A DNA stretch of 64,000 bases from Lepisosteus oculatus. Its lineage: Eukaryota; Chordata; Actinopteri; Semionotiformes; Lepisosteidae. The notes under the pieces were generated by a model. The model made no database searches and was not told the origin of the DNA. It saw nothing but the letters and a program-made list of their open reading frames with translations. Numbering within the stretch: position 1 is the first letter of the stretch; each line of letters opens with the position of its first letter. Shown piece by piece: positions 1 to 11,627 of this stretch. A program made the translations under genes and the position numbers. The stretch covers positions 17,910,001-17,974,000 of the forward strand of contig NC_090697.1 of the NCBI RefSeq assembly GCF_040954835.1, read 5' to 3'.

Positions 1-423
1 ATTTTTGTTCAGCTATACAGTGCTGCCCTCTACTGGAACAAGCAAACAACAAACAAGAGGAAATTGCTTTCCTGTAGGGGAAAGAAAGCTTTGTAACTGC
101 TGCAGCCATGTCTTAAAAGGTACATTTTACATCCGTGTATATCCAAGGCATCAACAAGCACAGGAGCTGCTAGATACAGAACCCACCTGTATTAAACTGA
201 ACACCAGCACTGAACACAAAGTGCAACTCTTCATGCTTCCCACAAGTCAGTGGTACCACAGCTGAAATATTATATACTGAAATATATACTTCTTAAAATG
301 GCTTTGAATTCTGTTTTTATTTTAGTCTCCTTTACAGTGCTCATGGCAAGTACCACTGCACATACCGAGGACACTGAGGAGCCCAGAGAAGGCAGGCAGG
401 CAGTGTAGTGACAGGGCTCTTAC

Positions 424-575
424 CCTCCCAGAGCAGCAGGCTCTGTGGAGCGACAGAGGGCCAGATGACCAGGCTGTTGGCTTCGTACAGAGGATTGAGG
501 AAGTGCTCCATCTCCTGGGGACGGTTCACCCAGGACCACAGCGACACCGTCTTCTGAGGCAGCTTCAGTTTCAGC
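424..575 (-). CDS. mtmr9: mtmr9 coding exon 9 (last one inside the window)
   Basis: Acceptor TGCGCAG before 575; donor GTAAGA at 423. Encodes [17 protein letters not shown] through [17 protein letters not shown]. Family comparison predicts one more coding exon (IFLRWNR-like start and coiled coil); nothing in bases 1-423 matches it, so it lies to the left of the window. Confidence 0.93.
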
Positions 576-3500
576 CTGCGCACAGAACACAGCAGTCAGA
601 GCACAGCCTAGCTCTACAGTCACCAAGGAAACATGGAGCTCATCTGTAACAGAGGAGATTTCAAGCAGCTGAAATTTCACCCCAGAGTGCTGAAATTCCA
701 TCCACGATCTTCATTACCTGAGCGCAAAAATAAGCATTTTTAACAGAGCAAAGCCAGGGGTGTTTCAGCCACTGAGGATTTAAAAAACCTTGAAAAACCT
801 CTGGGACTTTATAACCACAGTACCAGGAAAGGCAATTGCTTGCGGACAGGACAGCATGCTGCAATCGGATGAGACGTAAAACCGAGGTCCTGACTCTCTG
901 TGGTCATTAAAAATCCCAGGGCGTTTCCCCACAAAGAGTAGGGGTGTAACCCCGGCATCCTGGCAAAATATCCCATTGGCCATTATCAATCATGGCCTCC
1001 TAATAATCCCCATCTATGAATTGGCTTCATTACTCTGCTCTCCTCCCCACTGATAGCTGATGTGTGGTGTGCGTTCTGGCGCACTATGGCTGCCGTCGCA
1101 TCATCCAGGTGGGGCTGCACATTGGTGGTGGTGGAGGGGAGTCCCCATTATCTGTAAAGCGCTTTGAGTGGAGTGTCCAGAAAAGCGCTATATAAGTGTA
1201 AGCAATTATTAATTATAACCCTTTAAGAGCACACTTAAACAGACCGCGAGTGTGAGATAAGAATTCCATGACTGAAACAAGATGCAAGGTTTTCCCCGAG
1301 ACAAGCTGATCTCAGTGACACCATAAGACCGTTTCAATACAGAACGTTCAAACCACTCCACTGGAGCACTGACCCGCCCAGCTGGCAGAACTGATCCCAC
1401 CACTATTCACAACATGTGAAGTAGTATATGAACTGACTGACCTGGAAAGCACTATCAGCGAGTTCAGGCTGGAAGTGCTTGCAGGAGCATGCTGTAACAC
1501 TCCAGCTAACCACATAACTGAGTGAATGGCAACTGTAGAGGTTTACTGAAAATAGGCATCAGCATGCTAACTGAATGAAGAGATTCCTATTTTGGAGACC
1601 AGCCCTGTCTTACGATGATTCACATTCTTTCGTGCAGCGTGTTACTGTGCACGATGCCCGAGGCATTTCTTTCTAATTACAGGTTTTTGTCCAGCCTGAT
1701 TATTGATTTTGCCTTTCTCAGCATTGAGACTGCTAAATTCTCAAATTTTACACAAATACAGTGGATACAAAAAGTCTACACACCCTTATTGAAATTGCAG
1801 GTTTTTGTGATGTAAAGCCAGAAATCAAGACAAATAATTTCAGACATTTCCCCCCCCCCCTTAATGTTACCTTGCAAACAACAAAATTCAAGAGAAAAAC
1901 AAATAGATAATTATTAGGAAAAATAATTGAAATTCAAAAACCTGCAACACCCTGATTGCATAACTGTGTACACAATGCCCCCCCAACTAATACTTTGTGG
2001 AAGCACCTTTTGCATTTGTTACAACAGTAAGTCTTTGTGTACACACTTATGCAACAAGGGTGTTGCAGGTTTTTTAATTTCAATTATTTTTCCTAATAAT
2101 TATCTATTTGTTTTTCTCCTGAATTTTGTTGTTTGCAAGGTCACATTAATGATAGAAAAATGTCTGACATGGTTTATCTCAATTTCTGTCTTTACATCAC
2201 AAAAACCAGAAATGTCTCATGTGGTGTTAATAAGACTACGGAATGTTTTTTTTTCCCCCAACATTCGAAACGTTTTGTAGTCTGAAGATACAGGTGATAA
2301 AGATAAACAATATTTGCTATCGAACGAGTAGGCTAGACTCAATCTTCATTCAATATATTATTAGGCATCATTTCTGTGTCTGTTTTATCTGGCAGAAAAC
2401 TGTTATTCTATGTCCTACAACAGCATCTTTCAACACCGGTCCTGAAACACTACTGTATCCGTTTGTTTAATTCTAACCTGCTCTTAGTCAGCAGGGCAGC
2501 TCAGTTTCCTTCCTTACCTCTCACTGAAAAGCTTTTAATGGGTAATACATTTATGATGAACAGACACTGGTGGGGAATAACATTGTATCAAAAACTCACA
2601 CAATTATCACTTGAATTTGGAGAGATCAGAAATTCGCACAAAATTGATATCAGCTGCATATCCTTTCAAGAGCAAAAAATAAAAATGAAACACTTAAAAG
2701 AGAAAATTGAAATCAATTTTCCTGCGATGCATAACTTAAAAGGAGTAACAACCAGAGGAGACAATGATGCCCCAGGACCAGGGATGAGAGCCACTAACAC
2801 AAACATGTCCTGTGAACAGAAGTGCAAGGCGGAGGCGCTGGGTAGGACTGACCGCTCATGGGCGTTGTTGCCCAGGAAGGTACCAAACTGGGAGGCATAG
2901 GCGTGCTCGAAGAGCAGGACCAGGAAATGCTCGTTGAACTGAAAGGAGCAGGGGAACTGGCGCAGAATCTGCCACACACAGTCGAGGAAGAGCAGGAAGA
3001 TGGGAGCCTCCCAGCGTAGCTTGCTGTTGGAGTAGGCCGACTGGGCACAGCGCTGCTGGAATGGGTGACCAGCCTTGGGGCAAAGAAAACAATTTTCTGG
3101 AAGTCACCTGGAAATCTTCAGCTGCACACGACCTGTGTGTGACTGAATGAAACCGTGTTATTTTCATTTCGCCCGATTTCAAAATGAAAGCTGCAACTAT
3201 GAAGAACATTTTTTGCACTGGAGCAGTAAAAGTTTGAGAGGTCAACCTGACAGGGATGGGTTTTATATTGACACACTAGAACACAGAACACAGATCTGCT
3301 ACCGCGGTGGAAAAAATGCCTCCTCTCCTAAATGGAGAGTGTTTTGGAATCCCTTCTGATGAAGAGATTCATTGCTGCAATATAGCTCGTCTTGGAAACG
3401 GTGCATTTGTTTCAGTTCGGTTTCGTGATCTGACCTGTAGCCACTCCCTCTCGACAAGAGACCCGAAGCCCCGGATGGTCCTGCAGCCAGGGTCAAGGAT

Positions 3501-6500
3501 GATCTGAGCGAGAGAGGTCACCTGCAGCGTGGAGTCCGTCCCTTCCGTGCCGTGGACCAGCACTGAGGCCCCTTCCCTGAGAGACACAACCACATCCCCT
3601 TACAAGTGCACTGCCACGGTCTTTTCATGCCCAGATCTCCCAGCCAGTGGAGACACCCTTAAGCACGTCTACATCACACAGTCAAAAACATTACATTTCT
3701 CCAAAAAGGGGCCGACAGCAAGAGAGAGAGAGATCTGTGATCCCAGGCGAGACTACCCAGCTCTTTTATAGTATGCGAGAGAGATGTCCGGAGGAAGCAC
3801 AAACCCCACTGTGCAAAAGGATTCCAGTCACAAAAAAGCCCTGTGAGGGGTGAAGGTGGGGAATCTGTGAGCCCACAGGAAGTTGAGCAATAATGATAGC
3901 AAAATTGAGAAAAGCGGAAAATTGAGAGTAAGGACAAGTTAACTGAAGCCTTCAAATAAGAATTTAAGTAAGCCGTTTTTGTTACTAGTCAATGACAGCT
4001 AAATTAATGGAACGGGTCAGTCTGGTTGAGTGCCGCTACAAAACTTAAAAGCGATCATTCCTGAATGCTAAGAAAATAAAATCTTTGTTTTTCATTTGTC
4101 TGCGATTATACAGGGCTGGCTATGAAGTGGTTAGAGCTGAAACAGTTTAGTTTAACTTCTGTTTTCCAGTTTTATCACATAAACCTTGTGTTTACCAATT
4201 ATAAGATAAAAGCAAATACATACGGTATCCACCAGGGCAGGTCAAGCTAGCATTAGGAGACAAGTTTATAAGGAATTAAAAGCTCAAAAAAACAATGCAT
4301 TTTCACATTAGACATACTGTACGAGCTTGTCTGTCCTATACAGAAGAGCCACAGGTTTTGTTCTGCTCTGATGTTGCCGCCCAGTCTGATACTTGACACT
4401 CTCCAGCTGAACATGGTCGATTACATCCCCCGGGGCTGTTGCCCTCCGAGTTCACAAAGGCATCTATTCTACTGGGAGATGAGCTTTCACTTTTGTGGTC
4501 ACCCGGGACCTGACTGATAACGCGTGTAGGCGACGGCGAACAGAGAGGTCGCCGCCGAGAGTCTTGCCTGTCAATGCACTGCGCGGCAAGGCAGGCGGTG
4601 GTGAGGATCTCCTTGACGTGCGTCAGCCAGTTGGAAGCCTCCAGCTTGCTGAGCCAGCGGTCCATGTTGTGGGACTGATCATTGCAAGCTTCCACCAGCT
4701 TGATCAGGCTCTCCTGCAGAATATTAGACCTGAAAGGGTGAAAAGAAAACGGAGAACCACAAAGATGTATTCACCAAATATTAAGCCAACGATTATTGGA
4801 GGCCATTATCCAAAGCGACTTAAGTCTGTACACATTTACCAAGCTGGGCATCTCGCGTGGAGAAAGAGCAGTGCCCCTCCCAGCATACAAAACCACAACC
4901 TTCTGTTAAATCGGCAAGAAAGTGTCAACCACACCTGGAGACAGGCCAGTTTTTTACACTGGAAAACAACACTTGCATGTAGTGACATTATATAGGGCAT
5001 TTACTTTTTCATGGCATCCTACAATGTTTATTGACCAGAACCACACACTCTCCAGCCACACAAGTACATTTACAGTATGTGCTAAGAAATTTTACACTGG
5101 AATTTATTCAAAAACATTCTATTCTACTCTTAACTTCTCAGAGGTTACAAATAGGTTTGTAGCTACTAGGTATGTGCAGGAAGACTATCCTTGACATCTC
5201 AACAGTCATGCACAGAAATGCAAACACCAGTTAAAGAGAAAAAAAACAACAAATCGCAATACTATAGAAAGCTCTCTGTTGCGCAAGAACAAGTTGGGAA
5301 CAAATCATTTTCATTTTCCATTTCCCCCCCCTGAGGATTTACCTCTCAATAGCCTTATGGATTCTCCTCCACTGTGGGTAATGTGCCTCCTGCTCAAATC
5401 CGCCCCCCCTGGCTTTGGCCTGCTGTGCCACGTTGATGGTGCGGGTGTCGATGATGTAGCCACGCTTGCCAGCGCGCAGAGTGGCATTGATCAGCTTCTC
5501 GTCCTCCTTGCAGCGCCGCCCGTTGGTGCCCGTCAGGGGCTGCCCAGCCCGCATCATCACCTGAGAGAAGCAGGACACTTTGAACCTGGTCTCTGTGGGG
5601 CAACTACACTGAACTGAAAGCAGCAGACTAACTGGGGTGATCCTCTGGGTAAGATGCAGACCCCCACAGACCCATTTCTTAATTTACTATTTCTAATTAA
5701 GGTTTTAGAACGTGTGGTTGCACATCAATCACGGGCTTTCATGGCAGCAAATTATTTGTCAGATCGTACGAATACGTGGTCTTTGGCTTCACTGCCATGC
5801 AGATGATATTCAGATCTACGTTAAGACCTCTTCCTCCTCCGATTCATTGCCTCCATCACTTCTCATTGAAGACAAAAGTGACAAAACAGAAATATTATCG
5901 GTGGGCATGACAGCTGGAAAAGCTGGAGAGCTTCACAGTAATGGTGGTCGGCTTCTCCATTCAGGTGTCAGGCCTATTCCGGAATTTGGGAGTCATATTT
6001 CGATCCTTTCCCGTCTTCTGAACTCCATGTGAAAAAACTTGATCAAGATTTTTTATTTTTTCCCCCCCAACTTAGAAATATTGCTTATATTAGCTCATTT
6101 CTGTCAATGTCCAATAGTGAGTGCCTGATTCATGCACTTATAAAATGAAGGGCTTTCTGTAACTTTTTGCTCTACGGACTCCCTAAAACTCTCTTTAGGG
6201 AAACTGCAATACATCCACATCTCTGCAGCTAGGCTTCTAACTCACATTAGACATTGATGGCATATCATCCCTACTCTCAAATCTCTTCATTTTCCTTAAA
6301 GTCATGTATTCAATATAAAGTGATTTATGAGGGTCTGAACAATTTGGCTCTTTCATATATCTCAGACCTCCTTGATGTATACTCTCCTTCCCAAAGGTTT
6401 CATTCAGGTGAGGCTGGTCCATTGCTCATTTTATATGGGATTAAATGGTGGACTAACTTCTGCCGTTGCTACATTTTCATGGAACGCCCTTCTTGCGTCT

Positions 6501-9500
6501 CCTCGCGAGGCAGATTCCTTGACATGTTTTTAAGACACATCTTTGTACTTGGGCCCATGTCTGATTGTGTTACGGTTTGTCTTGTATGTCCTTGTTCTAT
6601 TTAAATTATCCTATTTTTATTATGCAAAGGAACAAGTAATAGGTTTATTCCATGCTGAAAAAAGAAGAAAACAACATTCTGCCATGGAGCCTTCTTCAGG
6701 TGTGAGCACAGGTGTGAGTACATAACTTATTATGTACAGTAGATACACTCTGGACGAGACAAGTCCATCTTCAATACTTGAACAAACACAAAGACAGCAG
6801 TCCTCACCATGCCATTCTTCTTATGGTAATAACTGAGCACAGGGAAGCGCCCTGCATGCCTGAAGGTGGCAACTTTTCGCAGTGTCTCGTCATCGATAGA
6901 CTTGGGCACAGTGACCAGGGGAGGGTAGGAGGGACAGACCGTGAAGTCCTTGTTCACTGTACTCAGCCGCCACTCTTCTGTCTGAGGGAATAACAATAAA
7001 AAAAAAAAATCAGCCTTAACCACCTTTCGCCCAGTTCTTATTGAGAGCAGGACAGGAGAATCCCCCAACAAACTTCTCCACTATAATACTGTCACTTTAT
7101 TAGTCCACCAAACATCGAATTGTTGGAGAGGAGTTTAAAAATTCAAAAAGTAAAACTTAAACATTTTGGTTGATTAAATAGACTGTCCTGCTGATTTGTT
7201 TTTTAAATTGATAAAGGACAGAAACCTACCAAAGATTCGATCTGCTTAAAGGCTTGCTCAGGACTGAAAGTGTTCCACCCATCCTCAATCACTTCAAACA
7301 TGGGCCGGTAGAAGAAAGGGTACATCAGCGAGACCGAATCCAGAGTGGACAGAGTCTGGGTAAATCACAAATAAACCCATCTGTAAGCAGACGCATGCAG
7401 AAACAATGGCTACTAACACATCAATTCCGTATCACTTCTGTTTTCACAAAATGAAGCCCCCAGCAGCTTCTCTTAAAGAAAAGGAAAAAGGAAATTGCAA
7501 AGATGAAAATAAATGTAAGAGGGTAACAATTTTGATGTTCCTACATTTAAAACTGAGAACAGGAGGCACTTTTTCATTCAAAGGGCTGAGAGTGTGCAGA
7601 ACAAGCTACCCTTCCATGCTGTTGAAGCCCATACCCTGGCTTGGAGAAGGATGAGATTCTCATATCAAACTAATAGCAACCCATTGTGCTAGATAGGTTG
7701 CAAATGAGAGGAGGACACCTTGCTCATCTTGAGTTCTCATTTTCTTATTATTTGTATTAATATTTTAGCCAGAATCTGCCAATATTGCACCTAAAATCCC
7801 CACTATCAAATAAGCATTTAAATATTAAAATATTAAAACCAAGGCAACCAGCACCTACATTTGCAAGCTACATTTTTACCTTTTGGCAGACGACACATCA
7901 CACAAGTCTATCTCATGTACACTACATGGTCTATAATTCTGATAACACCCCCACAATCACTACTCCCCTTTAATGGGGGGGGGAGTGGGCTCCTGGGTTT
8001 CCCAAAGGTCGGTCAGTCCTTCCCTTTTCCTCCAGGGTATCAGTGCCCGGAGCAGTGAGATTACAGCAAGCTCTAGTGATGCTGTTTTAGGGCAATATAC
8101 TGTACTGCACACATTCCTCCCTGCACCTGTTCGATCCCACTCCAGCCTGACACCTCCTGTCCCAGTGATTGTGGCATGCACACAACCACCCAATAGGGCA
8201 TACCACCTCACTCTTTAAAACAGAGATGGAGTTAAAAGTTCAAACCAGACCGTAATGAAGCATTCTGATCAAAGCAATTTCAATGCATGTAATGGAAACC
8301 ATTTAGAACACATTGGTCGTATTCTGAAATTTGAACAAAATGTACCAGACACTTCATTTATCATTATAGATGCTTTGATCAGCTTAACACAAAAACTAAA
8401 AAATAAAGAATGTGAAGGTCAGGTTATGAGAACAGATTTGATGAATACATTTGTTATTAAAACATCAGAGGATACAGGAAATCCACAGGAAGGAATACGA
8501 GAATTAGGACTGCAATACACACTAATACCCATTAATACAAGATGTGAAATTTAAAAACATTTTCAAGCTCCCAGTGGATCATCTGGTATCCTGGTTAAGC
8601 AAAATAAAAGGGTTTTCACTGGTTGCTATGAAAATCCTTAATATTTAAAAAACAAAAATATAAATATTTTGCCTTACTTCAATAGAACTGGCGATGTTTA
8701 AGCACTCCTCCATACCAGGGATATCGAGCTGTATAATCCGCAAGTCTTTACATTTTACAATGATTGTGCCTAATGAACCCACAAACCTGCAACATTAAAA
8801 ATAACTGCATATTAATACCCAACTTAAATAAATAATGTGTAAAATAATGTGAACCAGGTTAGTTATGTCAATGCAGGGAAGAGATTATGAAGGTGAAAAA
8901 CAAAACTTGAATTCTGTCTCAGTATCAAAACGTTAGCAAAGCTGTGTACAACAATTTCCCCACTTTAACAATCTACAGTATATAGGGTTTAGAACCACTT
9001 TAGACAGGATGCAAACTGGACTCCTGCTATACAGAAGTTTCACCCATTTTAAGTTTCCCAAATTATCACACTTTAGAAAATGCACAAAAACTACAGAACT
9101 ATTTGAGAAAAAACCTTAGGAAATGCAGAATTATTTAACATCCTGATTAGAATTACCGAGTATTGATAAGCTCCGTTCATTTTAATTTCTTGTGACCTAA
9201 TGCATCAATTACAACTACAGTATAAGGGTACATGCAGACAAAGCCTTGTGCAGCTTTCTGAAAATCAATCTCTTCAGCTGCGATACCTCACAAAACAATG
9301 AGCATTCATTGTCCAAATACTAAGGTCCTCAAATTGACAGCTTTGGTAAGTCAGGTCCTCTCTGTTTTAACTAAATTCTAAAAAAACTGAACAATCCTAT
9401 ATAAACAATACACAAATAAAAGTATTAATCAGTGTTCAGGGTGTACAGGCATGCTGCACTGACAGCAAGAGAAATGTAAAGGACTAGTGAAAATCACAGA

Positions 9501-11165
9501 TGGTGAAACTTGCACAACTGACATCCCTCCTCACAGCAACAAACCAACAGACTGCACACGCGAAAGGAAGAATGTAGGTGGACTCCATTGACCCATCCAC
9601 TTTAGAGTGACTCATCTTTTAACACGTCACAGGCAACACAGTCCTGGAGCTGTGGTTCAGCACGGACTGGACAAGAGGTACCATCACCACCACATGCTAG
9701 TAAGCGCTTGAGAGACAGCAGGAGCCACTGTGCCCCTCTACCCATCATTCCCACTCTACCCATGACAGCACTGGGCTAACTTTGCAATCTGCTAAGTGAC
9801 CACACGTCCCAGGTCATTTAGTGACAGATTGGACTCAAATTTCCCCTACACTCAACTCGAGGGAGTGCCTTTAATACTCAAGTCATGCTTTAAGCCAAAT
9901 CTATTCAGAAGATGATTAATTCAGACATGTCAGCTAGGTTAAAAAGCATCAACTGAATAGCAGGTGTATGCTTGTAGCCCGAGGTGGACTGATGTGTTGA
10001 TTGATGTGCGACTCCATCAAGATAGTGAAAATCCCAAATACCTACTGGTAAAGAAACACGTTGCACATGGGCTAACATAAAGCATACAGTATAGTTCTGG
10101 ACAGCTGAAACATAGACCCAGATTGTTCAATACACATCTGGTGAAAGTAGGGCGAGGGTGCACCTCTGCTCTGCCTCTGCAGGGATTCGATCACAGTTGC
10201 CCAGGGACCTGGAGCATACACAGAACCACTCCCTAGACAGGGAGGAACCCCGCGACACCAAAAGACAGGGTCTTCTTTCACAGAAGAATTCAATACTAAC
10301 CAGGTTTCGAGGAGATAACACCACTTCTGTAACATGCACAGGACCACCGAGTCCTGTTACATTAGCAAAGGCTATCGAACAAACTATGTAACGAGTATGT
10401 GGACATGAAAGATATAAATCTTTCTATGTTCGACGAGCAGGCATGTGCTGCGTATTTCCACCAACACCTCTCTTGTATTCACATTTCTGCAGGCCAAAAA
10501 TACACACATTTGAACTAAGAATTGCTCAAAATGCACTCTTTTGACTTTAAATGAATAAAAATACACAGATACTAGGTGTTCTCATAAAAACATGAACATC
10601 CCTTCCAGAAGGGAACAGCAAGAAACTTTTACAAGAAAACAAGTTTCCCAATAATCCAGCTAATGCCATGCAAGCTTGAGAACTAGGAGGACATAACTAT
10701 AGGATGATTAATTTTTGTATAATGGGTATTCTTGAAAAATCCCTTTTCTTAAATCTCATTCCGGATTCTTTTCTGCGATTTTAGTTTTAGCACTGCTAAA
10801 TTCTCTTCTCCATAACCAGAAGTCACCGATATCACTGACGCCCTTGCAGCCAAAACCTTTGTGTGACCAGTCGCAGGCCTGACTGGGTTTGCCTGAAGGG
10901 AGGATATCTGGGACCTGGGCTGTTTAGGCCAGCGCCCCAGCGACGGAGGAACAGACTCGGCGAGCGCCGCAGGCCGAACTAACCGCTTTTCAATGGAGTC
11001 GATGTTGGAGTGCAGCAGCCACAGCTCCTCGGTGTTGTCCTGCCGGGAGGAGAGGATGAGGTGGTGCCCAGTGAGACAGAGCGTGCCCTCCACCTTGGGC
11101 ATGAAGGGACGGTGCAGGACCACATTGTCCACCCGGGGGGTCTTGATGAGCTCCACAAACTCCAT
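424..11165 (-). CDS. mtmr9: Myotubularin-related protein 9 (catalytically inactive), 3' end outside window
   Basis: Spliced minus-strand gene. Coding exons read 5' to 3': 11165-10984, 8786-8678, 7355-7230, 6981-6808, 5560-5343, 4729-4568, 3576-3435, 3073-2853, 575-424 (1486 nt, 495 codons). Phases agree at every junction. The translation follows vertebrate MTMR9 (about 549 aa) throughout: PH-GRAM start [20 protein letters not shown], then the myotubularin phosphatase-like domain. The position of the usual HCxxGxDRT loop reads HGTEGTDST (residues 332-340), so the catalytic Cys and Arg are absent, as expected for this pseudophosphatase. In the family MTMR9 binds and stimulates active MTMR6 and MTMR8 through a C-terminal coiled coil; that segment (about 53 codons) would be in a last exon beyond position 1, because exon 9 ends in a GT donor after residues WEG. 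The start is the first ATG of the family-conserved N-terminus. Intron 6 uses a GC donor. Several introns carry repeats. Confidence 0.95.
850..1215 (+). repeat. 5S-SINE-family repeat, headless, long-body form
   Basis: The copy begins around CGGATGAGACGTAAAACCG and ends GTAAAGCGCTTTGAG … GCGCTATATAAGTGTAA followed by an AT-rich tail. The tail matches the copies at 18222-18588 and 34640-34970 (both reversed). The 5S-like head seen in the 18-kb copy is absent. It lies in mtmr9 intron 8, antisense to the gene. Confidence 0.75.
1759..2208. repeat. Foldback (MITE-like) element with long inverted arms
   Basis: The left arm (about 1759-1955) and right arm (about 2058-2207) are inverted copies. Over roughly 68 bases nearest the loop (from AATTCAAGAG to GCAACACCC) I count about two mismatches. 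The loop is about 100 bases. The outer left end, CAGTGGATACAAAAAGTCTA, has no clear partner on the right, so the right end is eroded. No transposase frame is visible. It lies in mtmr9 intron 8. Confidence 0.8.
2853..3073 (-). CDS. mtmr9: mtmr9 coding exon 8
   Basis: Acceptor CCCCAAG before 3073; donor GTCAGT at 2852. Encodes [20 protein letters not shown] through [19 protein letters not shown] and [15 protein letters not shown]. Ends in phase 2 with a CG that completes Arg in exon 9. Confidence 0.94.
3435..3576 (-). CDS. mtmr9: mtmr9 coding exon 7 (degenerate active-site loop)
   Basis: Acceptor TCTCTCAG before 3576; donor GTCAGA at 3434. Encodes [20 protein letters not shown] and [13 protein letters not shown]…EREWLQ. 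The loop HGTEGTDST replaces the catalytic HCxxGxDRT of active myotubularins. Confidence 0.95.
4568..4729 (-). CDS. mtmr9: mtmr9 coding exon 6 (followed by a GC donor)
   Basis: Acceptor TTTCAG before 4729. Encodes [20 protein letters not shown] through [12 protein letters not shown]. The phase and homology to the next exon (…CIDR-EGAS…) require the exon to end at AG 4568, so the intron begins GCAAGA rather than GT. Confidence 0.9.
5343..5560 (-). CDS. mtmr9: mtmr9 coding exon 5
   Basis: Acceptor TTCTCTCAG before 5560; donor GTAAAT at 5342. Encodes [20 protein letters not shown] through [20 protein letters not shown], very close to the mammalian protein. Ends in phase 2. Confidence 0.95.
5640..6610 (+). 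mobile_element. Degraded L2-type LINE fragment
   Basis: Reading frames broken by shifts carry L2-like reverse-transcriptase pieces in order: [20 protein letters not shown] (the Y/H-ADD catalytic region), then [16 protein letters not shown], then AARLLTHI, then [20 protein letters not shown] and [11 protein letters not shown]. It is antisense inside mtmr9 intron 4. Inactive. Confidence 0.75.
6624..6715 (-). repeat. Short dispersed element (AAGAAGGCTCC family), copy 1
   Basis: Contains AGGTTTATTCCATGCTGAAA and GGAGCCTTCTTCAGGTG. It is the reverse complement of the copy at 22705-22820 and resembles the copy at 33133-33285. Placed in mtmr9 intron 4. Confidence 0.7.
6808..6981 (-). CDS. mtmr9: mtmr9 coding exon 4
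   Basis: Acceptor CCCTCAG before 6981; donor GTGAGG at 6807. It encodes 58 residues including the myotubularin hallmark stretch [20 protein letters not shown] and SYYHKKNGM. Confidence 0.95.
7230..7355 (-). CDS. mtmr9: mtmr9 coding exon 3
   Basis: Acceptor ...TTACCCAG before 7355; donor GTAGGT at 7229. It encodes 42 residues from [20 protein letters not shown] to KQIESL, the linker into the phosphatase-like domain. In phase 0 at both ends. Confidence 0.93.
7545..7750 (+). repeat. Dispersed repeat (CACTTTTTCA … GTTCTTA family), old copy
   Basis: Starts AGAACAGGAGGCACTTTTTC and has the family order seen at 20057, 40720, 46620 and 59715: a GGAGGCAC start, a GTTGAAGCC…ACCCTGGCTT middle, then a TTGCAAATGAGAGGAGG-like end. 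It is diverged and non-coding. Confidence 0.55.
8678..8786 (-). CDS. mtmr9: mtmr9 coding exon 2
   Basis: Acceptor CAG at 8789-8787 and donor GTAAGG at 8677. The 109 bases complete Arg61 and encode [24 protein letters not shown] sequence (here ...KDLRIIQL) and the end of the GRAM domain ([10 protein letters not shown]). Confidence 0.93.
10984..11165 (-). CDS. mtmr9: mtmr9 coding exon 1 (start codon, PH-GRAM)
   Basis: ATG at 11165-11163. The exon encodes residues 1-60 plus two bases of Arg61 and ends AAAAGCG before donor GTTAGT. The encoded motif [20 protein letters not shown] is the strongly conserved GRAM core of MTMR9. Upstream, a pyrimidine-rich run followed by AG at 11236-11235 could be an acceptor, so this exon may be preceded by a non-coding one. 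Confidence 0.93.
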
Positions 11166-11310
11166 TGTCCAGGGGTGGAAGACGGCGCTCAAAAATGTAT
11201 GCAAGGTTCTGCTTGCATGAAGGCTTCGACAAGACTGTTCAAACAACATGGAAAAAAAAATGTAAGGCACAGTGACAAGACAGAATGGACAGACACCTTT
11301 ATACGTTTTG

Positions 11311-11585
11311 GGGCAGTGCGGTGGCTCTGTGGCTAAAGGATCTGCACCTGTGGCTGGGAGGTTGCCGGTTCATATCCCATCGCCGGCAGAGGAATCCTAC
11401 TCCGTTGGGCCCCTGAGCAAGGCCCTTAACCCCAACTGCTCCAGGGGTGCCGTATAAATGGCTGACCCTCAGCTCTGATCCCAAGCTTCTCTCCCCCTAT
11501 CTGTGTCTCATGGAGAGCAAGCTGGGGTATGCGAAAGGACAAATTCCTAATAAAAGAAATTGTATGTGGCCAATAAAGTGATCTT
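11311..11585 (+). mobile_element. tRNA-derived SINE
   Basis: The head has an A-box-like TGGCTCTGTGGCTAAAGG and a B-box-like GGTTCATATCC at 11367-11377, spaced as in tRNA genes. A conserved body follows (AGCAAGGCCCTTAACCCCAA, GTATAAATGGCTGACCC) and it ends in an A-rich tail near 11580. It lies just upstream of the mtmr9 start codon, antisense to the gene. It cannot fold as a functional tRNA. Confidence 0.8.
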
Positions 11586-11627
11586 ATAAGTTTATGTTGA
11601 CATTTTTTCTCTTGAAATGTAAAGAGA

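Noticed and set aside
2376..2900. A 174-codon plus-strand open frame
   Set aside because: Its end runs antisense through mtmr9 exon 8 and the rest is intron; no homology recognised.
10072..10391. Overlapping open frames on both strands near 10.1-10.4 kb
   Set aside because: Inside mtmr9 intron 1; short, no homology, no splice signals in phase. Possibly an unrecognised repeat.
11311..11390. A functional tRNA gene
   Set aside because: A- and B-box-like sequences are present, but no cloverleaf or anticodon stem can be drawn and a SINE body continues.
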